DNA from: Saccoglossus kowalevskii
Taxonomy: Eukaryota > Hemichordata > Enteropneusta > Harrimaniidae
Assembly (NCBI RefSeq): GCF_000003605.2
Contig: NW_003141311.1
Coordinates: forward strand, 262,518-294,909
Reading direction: 5' to 3'
Length of the DNA stretch: 32,392 nucleotides
Below the pieces are notes generated by a model, which was not told the origin of the DNA, made no database searches, and was given only the letters and a program-made list of their open reading frames with translations. Shown here piece after piece: positions 23,139 through 32,392 of this stretch. The translations under genes were made by a program, and so were the position numbers. Each line of letters begins with the position of its first letter. The stretch's first letter is position 1.

Positions 23139-23470
23139 CGTGACCCAGGGGGCAATTGATACATAGCTGGGTAGGGAGGTGCCCCTGAGTGCTCAAAAGT
23201 GTGGCCATACATGGATAGTGGTAAAATCTATACCCATATTTATACCAAAAATACCATTTCTGTCATCACTGTTTATTCCAAATATAACAGTTACCTATGG
23301 ATCTGAGGCTGGGATCTGAGATGGAGATATTCGCTCGTATACGGACCCATAAGTATACCAAATCGTAAAAATAAGACCGATATTTATACCTAAAATCCAA
23401 AAAATGAGACACATTTTAGGGGCACGTCCCCATTAGGCCGATTCCATGTATTGCCCCCTCGGGTCGTGAC
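23139..23470. mobile_element. 332-bp MITE-like element with long imperfect inverted ends
   Basis: The left end CGTGACCCAGGGGGCAAT is mirrored by the right end, whose reverse complement reads CACGACCCGAGGGGGCAAT. Homology continues inward (both arms then have ACAT and, further in, GTGCCCCT), making roughly 60-bp imperfect arms. The interior is A/T-rich with repeated TATACC motifs and no open frame. No clear target-site duplication was seen. Confidence 0.6.
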
Positions 23471-23677
23471 TATGGGTAATACCGGTAATTACGATCAGGT
23501 CTGAGATCGTGATCAATATTCGATCGATATTAGCAGGATGGGACTTGAGCCCTAGTGAAGATTTACATCTGATCGCGAAATCTCTCATTATAAAAAAGGT
23601 CATTCCACTGATATGTGTTTTTTTTTATCCAAAGAAACGATCGATTTTTATAAACGTAATGATAGTCCTGTATTTTT

Positions 23678-24720
23678 ATGTTTTTAGACGCTTCAAAAAC
23701 TTTCGACCGTGTTAACCACTGGTGTTTGTTTCGCAAGTTATTGCACAGAGGCGTTCCAATTTTTATTGTGAGAATTATTATGTATTGGTATCGTAATCAA
23801 CAGTTTAAAGTACGATGGGGATCTACTTTCTCTAAAAGTTTTCATACTTTAAATGGTGTTAGGCAAGGCGGTATTCTATCACCACGCCTGTTTACTGTTT
23901 ACATAGATGGACTCAGCAACGAACTCGGCAATACGGGTATTGGTTGTCATTTATCTGGAAAATGTCTTAATCATTTAATGTATGCAGACGATATTTTTAA
24001 TATGCCCGTCTGTGAAGTGCTTGAATCGTTTGCTGACTACGTGTAGTTATTTTGCCAACACTCATAACATCAAATTCGATACTGATAAAACGAAGTGTAT
24101 GTATATACTGCCTCCTCGTAGTAGTATTACATGTATTCCTAATGTTTATCTACATGGTACTAAGCTGGATTTCGTTAGTAATTATTTATACCTAGTAATT
24201 ATTGTTAACACATTAACCAATGATAGTTGTGACATAACGCGTTAAATGAAGTCTTTTTATGCAAGAGCCAACTATTTGGTACGTAATTTTAATAAGTGTT
24301 CTGTTCCAGTTAAAACTTTCTGTACAACGATGTATTGTTTGCATTTATGGGCTGTATTTTCCAAAGCTAATCTGAATGCTGTGCGGGTCGCTTATAACAA
24401 CGCTTTTCGCGTTATATTTCATGTCAGTCGCAACTTGAGTATTTCTGAAACTCAGATTTTAAATGGTGTTCCCACTTTTTTAAGTGTTCTGTGCAAGTCC
24501 AAGGCTGGCTTTTACACAAGACTGACTGCTAGTGAGAATTGTTTAATTGTGGCAGCCATGTCTACTGACATGTTGAGGGACAAGCAACTACTGGAAAAGG
24601 GTCTTTTCTGATATTTATAAGGCACCATATTTCTAATTTCTGCTTTGCTGTTGTGTTTTTAGTAATTTTCAACTTTTTGTTATTAGCTGGTTCTCGAAAT
24701 AAAAACTATTATTATTATTG
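23678..24720 (+). mobile_element. Decayed non-LTR retrotransposon (reverse transcriptase fragment)
   Basis: Carries the finger-palm part of a LINE reverse transcriptase: DASKTFDRVNHW (first catalytic Asp block), LNGVRQGGILSP, and LMYADDI (catalytic YADD). After that the reading frame shifts by one near 23994-24003, in a T run, and continues with CPSVKCLNRLL and KFDTDKTKCM. An in-frame TAA stands at 24243, after which MKSFYARANYLVRNF and NAVRVAYNNAFRVIFHVSR, typical of the C-terminal region of L2/CR1/jockey-like elements, carry on. It ends with an ATT-repeat tail at about 24706-24720. The 5' part (first ORF, endonuclease, start of RT) is missing. It is a dead copy, and the clade assignment within the L2/CR1-like group is tentative. 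Confidence 0.87.
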
Positions 24721-24954
24721 GATAATTATCGACTTTTAGATCGATATACAAACAAGTACATTTTTTGACACCAACGAAGAGATATAGGAAACAGTGGTAA
24801 AATGCCCTAAAAAAACAGAACATGCTAAATTCACTCTATGTATTCTATATTTTTGTTCAATTTTCTTCATGCTTGTTACATGAAATGTCATATCTGTAAA
24901 AATTAAGTAAAATAACATTTTCACTAAGGAGTAGCATTGTAGCTGAAAACAAGT

Positions 24955-25813
24955 ATTGCGCATGCGCATATTTGTAAATAAAGATGGCTGCGCCCATGAT
25001 AACGTGAGGTTGAGTCTTCCATGATCTTCAGTTTCATGTGTTGAAAGGGTTGGAAGTTGCAATCTCATACCGGCCAGTTATCGACAAGTAAGTAAATATG
25101 GCCTTGCGTGGACCTACAGACCCCGGTAAGACCCTCGGGCCTCGGTACGGACTCCCCGCACTCCGATGGATTCAGGTGTCGCATTTTATTGCCGGTCTTG
25201 GCACAGTCACAGTTAATTTGGATTGGATCTGCGTGATGATGCATATATTTTGTCTGCTGCGGTTCCGTATCCTGCAAATGACAATAATTACTTGAACTTG
25301 CCTGTCTTTTATTTATCTGACTGTAGGTTGTTATCCTCTTCAGGGGGCTCCACCACTGTTCACCAGTACGAGATAAGCGAATCCCACGCCTCAGACACCA
25401 ATCAAAATAATAGTACAATGAATGACTTTCCAAATTATCCCTTACCCTAACTCTCTAACACTCGAGCCCCTTGCATATGCCCCCCTAATTAATTATAGGA
25501 GGGGCATATACAACACATTAGAGAGTAGGGCTCGGGTTAGAGTTAGGATTAGAGGTAGGTTTACATTTGAAAGTCTTTCCTAATACATGTATAATAAAAA
25601 TGACATAAATAAAAAATCCACAATTAGCAAAAGTTTGTTTGTGTACCGTAGCATTTTGTTATTTGACCAGTAGAGGGCGGCATATCAACTTGCCTAATAT
25701 TGGCACCCTTCTGAAGGTGTTGGAAGTGTCATGGTGTCCATGTATCTTTCAAATATTTTCACTCTAGATAACAATGCAAATAATAAAATAAGTGTATTTT
25801 TTTTCTATTTAAG
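24955..25813 (+). promoter_or_regulatory. TELO2 promoter and 5' untranslated exon/intron
   Basis: TGCGCATGCGCA at about 24957-24968 is a perfect palindromic NRF-1-type site, followed by AAGATGGCTGCG (about 24983), a YY1-type motif often found at transcription starts of housekeeping genes. Strong donors follow at 25088 (CAA|gtaagt) and 25126 (CCG|gtaaga). A pyrimidine-tract acceptor (tttctatttaag) stands at 25811-25813, three bases before the TELO2 ATG, which implies a noncoding first exon near 24990-25087 or 25125. Short open frames in this stretch are not supported as genes. It also contains the inverted repeat at 25444-25547 and a CTCF-like motif at 25667-25681. Confidence 0.55.
25444..25547. 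repeat. Foldback inverted repeat
   Basis: The left arm (CCTAACTCTCTAACACTCGA then GCCCCTTGCATATGCCCCCCT) is mirrored by a right arm whose reverse complement begins CCTAACTCTAACCCGAGCCC and ends TTGTATATGCCCCTCCT. The arms are about 43 and 52 bp with an 11-bp insertion in one, separated by a 9-10-bp AATTAATTAT loop. It could extrude as a hairpin or be a small foldback MITE. Confidence 0.7.
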
Positions 25814-25815
25814 CA

Positions 25816-28800
25816 ATGAGTGAACTTGAACTGAAATGCGAAGTCCGGCAAATTGTTCGAGAAGCTCAGAACCTGTTATCCACTACTAGCGATCCGAGTA
25901 CCATCATCAAGACACTGGACAGAGTAAAATGCTTACTTCCAGGAAAAACTGACAGCAACTCACAGGACTTTAATATCGACAGAATTCTAAAAGCTAAAGA
26001 GGAATTCTGCAGCCAGCATTATGTGCGATTCTGTGAGTTTTTACTTCAAACACTTAGTCTGGATTGGTTTGGTAAACTAAGTAAGCAGGACAGAAGGCAG
26101 TCGTTTGATGTATTTTTCCTGGAAGGTGTAGACCATGCTTCATTGATGATATTATGCAGTGCTGTACAGAATACAACGTGAGTATTCATCATTATAGACA
26201 TACCTTGTAGTATATACTGTAAAGGGGTTAATTATTCACTGGGTTTTAATTTAGCTTATTTCGCTGACTGGAAAAATGCGCTAAATTAAAACACAGTGAA
26301 TATGTAAAATTTAGCATAGAACACATTATCTAAATGACGAAACCGTGAATTTAAAACCCACTGATTATGCCTGAAATGGTAAATCAGTGAAATTTAAACG
26401 CAGTGAAAATTAGTCATTTTACAGTACTCATAATCAACAAATATCACATGTACGAATATTGGTGGATGATGAACATATTTACCGGTATATTCCAGGTATA
26501 TTTTATTTTGCAGATATCGACAATATCTGATGTTGATATATGAATATCTATTTGTCCATTTGTCTGTCAATGAAAGAAAATGTCAAATCTTAAACATGTA
26601 TATTGTTTTATGTTTGTCGGTCTAATTCTATTTCCATTAATTTTATTAATCATATCAAAATGGAAAACAAAAATCATAACTTGAGACAGTTTAAAGTGAA
26701 CGGCAGAAAGATGGAGTCATTATGAATATTGATAAATATTCATTAATTTGGTTTCCGTCTGTTATTTGGTTTTCTTGGGCATGATTTGTCTGATCACATG
26801 TACATTTTGTATGATGAAATGAACAGGGTGATTTCATTCAAACTTTGAGGATTATGTATATTCGGTGGTTATTCATTTCTATGTCGATTCTTCATTGTAA
26901 TATATCACCTGATTCAGCTGAAAATTTGCACATAAGTACTATACTCGTAGGTAATACTATAGGGTGTGTTAATTTTATGATTTGATCAAATTTGCCGAAT
27001 CGACGACCATTTTGTCTAAAATCAAATTCTGTAAAGGTGTCCAAACTCAATTGTGGTAGCTTTAAAATACTTTCCATGTCTGCTGCCGACCAATTTAAGT
27101 TCATCTTATTTTTTTCAATTCAAGCTACCAACTGAACAAATCGGTTCTGTTATTGGAAGATTTCATCAAACTTCACCGGATTAAAGACCTTATCTGGACC
27201 CAGTGTAGGGTAGTACCAGGTGAACAGACTGTAACCAAGACAACACAGAGTATGTTATGGGATCGACTAATCACATTGCTATCAACTCTATCCAATAGGA
27301 TGGCTAACAAATTACAGACACACAACAGGTAATGAAATTCTTTTAAAGATAATTTCCTAGTTTTAAATTTATTAAGTTCCCTCATCCCGCATATTACATT
27401 TTATTTTGTTGTTGTGAATTTCCAGGAAATTTCACATTTTATCCCCTTCCAAAAAATGTAAGCTTGTCGCAAACCATTTCACAGACTTGCGTGTGCCAAT
27501 TTTATATTTTATAAGCATATTGTGGTGTATTGACGCATGCCACTTTGTTTAGTGATTTTATTCAAAATGGCCAACATTTTTCAAATTTTTATACTTTTTG
27601 ACATATTTTAAAAGAAAGAATGAATTAAAAGAAATAATGAGCTTGTTAATTTGTATTAACCCACTACTTGCCATTTTCATAATTGAGAATCACAGAATTT
27701 CAACAAACACTTGCTTGAATCCTGCTACAAATATCACACACCTGATGAGTTACTGAGTCATATTTTTGCCGAATTGCAAATTGCAGACTCTATGATGTAT
27801 TTGGTTTAACCTTTTCACCACCAATCCTCTCTTTTCATCACATCCTTCAGCAGATTCGGACGAAAATAGCCAATAACTGCAAATTGACTCATATTTTGTC
27901 TGTTTGCTTCCAAAATTAGGGTTCATTTCCAGAAATATTGAAGAATATAAAAAAAAAATAGGCAAGAATAATTTGGATGAAAAAGTCTGCTGGTGTCATT
28001 GACAATTACTCTTTTCTTCTGTTTCTTAGTGACGTATTCTACCCACAAGTTTATTTCAAGATATTAGCTAAGGACACGCTGCTTGTACTTTATAATATTT
28101 ATAAAGAAATTAAAGGTAATAACAAATTTTAAAAAACATGTTCTTCTTTAAGTTTAGATTAAATTATACTATTTGACTATTAATTCAAAATTTTGAGCAA
28201 TATTCACTAGACGAAATTAACTTATTGATCAGTTCTATTGTAGTCTTACATGTCCTAGTTAGTGGATTTAAGTTATTTAATTTCACTAATCGGCGAAAAT
28301 CAAACGCAGTATTAATTAATAGTCATTTAGTTACCCAGGGTTCTTTGCAGAGATATTTTCGTTAAACTGCATTTTGAACTTCATTTGTTGTTATTTATTT
28401 TCACATTTTTACACTCTGATATTGTGATTTATACATACATCTCAAAAAATTGAAAAATAATTTTTTTTGCTTTTTTTTTTCAAGCCTCCAGAGATTGTGT
28501 TGTATCGTTTGTGAGTAAGTTACTTGGTAAAGTCTGCGTACATGGATACACAGGTATGTTGTAGCAATTTACTCAATATGTATTGTACAATCAATAATGC
28601 TATGCATTGTCTGTTGTATTTGACAATATTGCCAAAAAACAATGGAAGACTACTAAAATGTTCCCCCCGTCAAATTCCCCGACAGGCTGACAGGTAGCTA
28701 GCTAATATAGCTAAGTGTAGGAATGCATGTTATGCATATGCACCAAAAGAGCTGCATTATTTTTTGTGTCTGTGTCAACTGTGGTTGTCACCTATGAAAT

Positions 28801-31800
28801 TAGAATGCACTACTACTGAAATGAGACATTGTAATATATTCGTAAATAACAAAATGCAAAAACAATATCGATGAGTATTGCATGTTACTCCAAGTTTGCT
28901 GCGTACATGCAATTCACACACTATTCTGTCCTCAGTTGTATACTGTAATTTTATAGCGTTTTACATAACCCATATCACAATGCATGTTTAACATTTTTAA
29001 ATACTTTCATTTTGCAGATTTATATCTTAGTTCGTTGTTACCTACATTTATACAGCTGACTGAGAATGATTTTATTTGGTGCAGAATTTGTTGTACTGTC
29101 ATCACCGGTGTTCCAGAAAGATGTCTAGAGCCGGTTATAGAATACGTATTGCAACACACGCCGTGGTACGTATGGCTATACATCTATTTCAAAATCGGAT
29201 ACCAGGAACCTTTAACCTTTTGAGTGACATAATCTTTTTTCACAAAATAATGCCACCTAATTTTTTACCATTTTTTTAAGTCCCTGATTGGACGCAGTCC
29301 GAAAACGGGGACTTATGTATCTTAGAAATGCCTGGACCAATCACAATCAAACTTCACACATACATCATACATGATAGTATACATATGCACATCAATTTGT
29401 TTCATGATCTGATTCAAGATGGCCGAATGGTGGCCATTTTTGTGCTAAAAAATCATCAAAATCAAGCATTTATGGATGGATTATGCGACCTTGATGCATG
29501 TCATTTTATTTTTCAAATCCGATTTAAAATGGCCGACTGGCGGCCATTTTGTTTTAATGAATGCAGTTCTAGTGCCATATCTCTGCCATGCTTTGACTGA
29601 TTATGTTCAAATTTTATATATTCATTTTACATCATGACATAGATATATTGGTTTGACTATCTGATTCAAAATGGCCAAATGGCACCCATTTTTGTGCTAA
29701 AAAATCATCAAAAATCAAGCATTTCTGGCATTCCAGAACTGGATCTTGGCGTTTATAGATAGATTTTGTTCAAACTTGGTACATACATTAGAGATTTTGG
29801 GTTCCTGATGAACGTCATTTCATTCTTCAGATCGGATTCAAAATGGCTGGCTGACATTTTGTTTAAATGAATGGGCTTCTAGAGCCATATCTGTGATATG
29901 CTTTGACTGATTATGTTCAAATTTTACATTTTCGTTATATATCATGTCATAGATATATAGTTATATTCAAAATGGCCGACTGGTGGCCATTTTGTTTTAA
30001 TTAATGCTGTTGCAAAGCAATATTTCTCAATATGGACAATTACTCGTTTGACGACCAGATACAAGATGTCAATCATTTTAATGTTAAAAAAATCATCATA
30101 ATCAAGCATCATCTTCTGGTCCCATACTTCTAACATGTTTATGTTCCAACTATATTACAATAAACAAAACTATATATCTTAAATTTGATAACTAACTGGG
30201 ACTGTGCCATGCATGGCTTGTTTTTTTTAATTTTTGATCAAGATTTGCGAAAAAAAAAATATACATATTGCATCGAAATTTTGCCGGGAAAATTATGGCA
30301 TTCAAAGACCAAAAAATCATAAGAGATCCTAAACAATAGGTTTTAATTACTAGCTATACATATAGTAAAAACTCCAGACAAGCTCAGGTCAAATCAAGTT
30401 TTGTTAGCTTTTACATACATTGTGTCTGTTGTGAATGTTACACAATGATTGTTAACATAATTATGATAATAAATTGTGTTTAATAAATGAGTTAAGGTTT
30501 GTCAGAATACACAAACCAGAAGATGCACCAATAAACAAAGAATATTTTTAGAGTCACATGACATGGGCCTTTAAAGTGGCATTCAGCCTTCGTAATGTTG
30601 TTAGAACTCACTATATACAGTCTATTGAGAGGTATTTGTGCTTGTGAAAATGCGCGGATAGTGAGAAAACAGTCCGTAACCACTTGATTCACCAGCGAAT
30701 CCGATCATTACCGATTCAACACGCGTCCTTCCGGTGCTTTGTTATGAGACCCAGTTCCCATCAGCCTAGGGAGTTCACAATAGAAAATTCAATAGCTGAC
30801 AGACTCGATCACGTTGAGCGTTGTTACGAACTGTCAACCATATTATGCAAATTAGTGGCCATGGTTATAGAGAAAGAACTGAGAAGAGTACTGAATACTA
30901 CAGTCAATTGTGGCTTGGGTCTTCAGGTCACTAATGCTACAGGCTCACCTGTACTACGCTAAATGTTTGCATACTCGTGAAAGTTATACATCTATATATC
31001 CTTATGGATCTAGTGAGCTTTGAATAAAAAAATAAATAGACTACCATATCTGCTTGCTTCATAAGTAGCACATAAGTAGAATCGGTCACTGGTAGCATAG
31101 TGGTTGTTGCATCAGACTCATGATCGGTAGACCCAAGTTCAAATCCTACCATAGGCTGAACGTCAAAAAGGTCGACCCCTACCCTGGGTGAGTGTGCCAC
31201 AGACTCAATGGGAAGGTCATTTCCACTGGCCGAGATTCATTCACTAACGAATGCGACTTTGGCGGAACCTTGGTTAAGGTCCGCAGGTGCTTGTGTTCGA
31301 CCGGGCCTGGTTGACGCCAGGATAGCGCATTACAAATTGCCATTTGACAGAGAGATGGCCACACAGCCCTGTCATGTAGTCCCAAACATGAATATGACTT
31401 CTTTGGCAAAATGCACTCTGTGTCGTCACTCACTCTTGCAATTTGCACATACAAGTCAGGAGAGACAACAGTGACACTAAATGTCCGGAACTGTCGTCTG
31501 GCACAAAAAAATATTTAAAAAAAAAAAAAAAAAAAAGTAGCACATGGACTTATTAGAGAAACCATAGAAACGCATCATCAAAAGAAATCATATTTTAATA
31601 ATAACTGGGTTCCAAGAAATGTAATTTTTGTTTCTCATATAGCAAACACGACACACATGTAGATACTCCAATTCATTCACATTTTCACTGAAGGTATAGC
31701 AATTGAGTACATGAAACAAAAACAAACATTACTTTAGTAAATAAGTCATGTATGTACCTTTAAAAACTTATTATTGTTATTTTATAATAAACAGGTTTGG

Positions 31801-32159
31801 AATGGTTTCTAAGCTCCTTGGTGACAGCGTCCTCAGCAATCAAAAGCTTTCGTATATTTTAACGCACAAGTGTCTATTACTTTGCCACTATGAAAAGGTG
31901 AGTTTAATGAGAACTTTTCATAACAATTTTGAAATGAAACTTTTTAAAAATTCTTGAAACTGACCTAGATCCATCATTTATAATATCAGTAATAATATTG
32001 TTCCTACAATGAGTTTTGTCAGTTATGAGTAGAAAATTTGCATTATATTATAAAACATATTTGCATAATGAATATTTAAATTGTTCACAGGAGTTAATTC
32101 TTCGTAATATAATTGGTTACTTGGCAGACGCTCCACAACGAAGGCCTCTCTTGATTAAG
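25816..32159 (+). CDS. TELO2: TELO2, telomere length regulation protein TEL2 homologue, 5' seven coding exons
   Basis: Core subunit of the TTT complex (TELO2-TTI1-TTI2), a co-chaperone working with HSP90-R2TP to stabilise PI3K-like kinases (ATM, ATR, mTOR, SMG1, DNA-PK). Exons: 25816-26177, 27125-27328, 28030-28115, 28485-28553, 29018-29165, 31795-31897, 32091-32159; all have GT/AG borders and the phases (2, 2, 1, 1, 2, 0, 0) agree, giving 347 residues without a stop. Family signatures: exon 1 FFLEGVDHASLMIL; exon 2 LLEDFIKLHRIKDLIWTQCR; exon 3 FYPQVYFKIL; exon 4 SFVSKLLGKVCVHG; exon 6 MVSKLLGDSVLSNQKLSYIL; exon 7 APQRRPLLIK. These align in order with the alpha-helical N-terminal half of vertebrate TELO2. 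The gene continues past the right edge (vertebrate protein about 837 residues), so the C-terminal half is not visible. ATG 25816 follows a 5' UTR acceptor by three bases. Confidence 0.96.
26215..26426 (+). mobile_element. MITE with TACTGTAAAA termini, copy D (full length)
   Basis: The best-preserved copy: TACTGTAAAG at the left, TTTTACAGTA at the right, 212 bp, with the internal inverted pair built on TTCACTGGGTTTTAAT. It lies in TELO2 intron 1, 37 bp after the exon 1 donor. Confidence 0.85.
29280..30130 (+). repeat. Array of diverged ATGGCC hairpin repeats in TELO2 intron 5
   Basis: Five copies of a short inverted repeat near 29415, 29526, 29667, 29839 and 29968; the clearest is CAAAATGGCC, 7 bp, GGCCATTTTG (29968-29994). 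They alternate with two recurring flanks: GTGCTAAAAAATCATCAAAA and relatives (29441, 29692, near 30084), and GACTGATTATGTTCAAATTT (about 29596 and 29909, 313 bp apart). The block opens with another hairpin, AAGTCCC...GGGACTT, at 29280-29316. Open frames across it are incidental. Confidence 0.75.
30684..30962 (+). other. Open frame in TELO2 intron 5, unidentified
   Basis: Ninety-two codons with a protein-like middle (RLDHVERCYELSTILCKLVA) but starting from a non-ATG codon and without clear splice sites or a family match. It could be a relic of a transposable element or chance. No function is proposed. Confidence 0.2.
31074..31536 (+). mobile_element. tRNA-derived SINE with perfect target-site duplication
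   Basis: The head contains a pol III box A (TGGTAGCATAGTGG, 31090-31103) and box B (GTTCAAATCC, 31137-31146) spaced as in a tRNA gene, then an unrelated body of about 370 bp and a 20-bp poly-A tail (31517-31536). The element is flanked by the 11-bp direct repeat AAGTAGCACAT (31063-31073 and 31535-31545), the second copy sharing its first A bases with the tail. It inserted in TELO2 intron 5 in the sense orientation. Its open frames on both strands are incidental. Confidence 0.88.
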
Positions 32160-32392
32160 GTAAGTGACAGTAGCACTGGTAATCCCTGCTGATTCCTGCT
32201 GATTGTAATGGTGTGATCTTGTTTATTCACATTCACACTGGTGGTGAAACGGAACTTACATGTTGTTGTTGGCTGCATATGCCATGGTTTGGAAAGCAGT
32301 GTCAAGCCAACACTAATTTTGGAAGTGACAATGTGGTTCTAGTAAAAAAAATTATTTTATTTACTTGTGGTTTCTTTTTATCTCTTAGTATT

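Noticed and set aside
25065-25433. 122-codon minus-strand and 65-75-codon plus-strand frames upstream of TELO2
   Set aside because: No domain or splice support; the stretch is better explained as 5' UTR exon and intron of TELO2.
31084-31155. Functional tRNA gene
   Set aside because: A and B boxes are present, but the segment does not close into a good acceptor stem and is fused to a SINE body with poly-A tail and target-site duplication.

Overview
This is a eukaryotic, animal window: AT-rich, with spliced genes, long introns and many small repeats. The gene content (ADF/cofilin, TELO2, an NXPE/PC-esterase-type protein, an EGF-CUB-EGF membrane protein) points to a bilaterian animal, most likely a marine invertebrate. 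A hemichordate, cephalochordate or other deuterostome would fit, but the sequence does not fix the phylum.

Layout. (1) 613-3458, plus: a complete three-exon ADF/cofilin gene. (2) About 3.5-10.7 kb: mostly intergenic, with two TACTGTAAAA-type MITE copies, a 21-bp minisatellite (4832-5115), a 1.2-kb inverted-repeat element (8964-10164) and weak candidate exons on the minus strand. (3) 10934-22394, minus: a six-exon gene for a 380-residue type I membrane protein (signal peptide, EGF, CUB, EGF, one membrane segment, cytoplasmic tail), assembled here from splice sites whose phases all agree. (4) 13632-15873, plus: a two-exon NXPE/PC-esterase-like gene (527 residues, type II membrane protein) lying wholly inside the CUB-to-EGF2 intron of gene 3, on the opposite strand. 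(5) 22.4-24.9 kb: intergenic, with a 332-bp TIR element and a 5'-truncated, decayed non-LTR retrotransposon. (6) From about 24.95 kb to the right edge, plus: promoter (NRF-1-like and YY1-like motifs), a likely 5' UTR intron, and the first seven coding exons (347 residues) of TELO2, which runs out of the window.

The introns are packed with repeats. The EGF1-CUB intron holds a 1.2-kb degenerate 21-bp satellite with a MITE inside it. TELO2 intron 1 holds a full MITE. TELO2 intron 5 holds an array of ATGGCC...GGCCAT hairpins and a tRNA-derived SINE with a perfect 11-bp target-site duplication. Several CTCF-like motifs are scattered between 8 and 26 kb.

The genes do not form one pathway. Cofilin (actin turnover) and TELO2 (PIKK kinase maturation) are housekeeping genes. 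The two nested genes encode a cell-surface adhesion/receptor-like protein and a probable Golgi-lumen acyl-esterase-like protein; sharing a locus does not show that they work together. All exon joins are read from splice consensus and phase, without transcript evidence.
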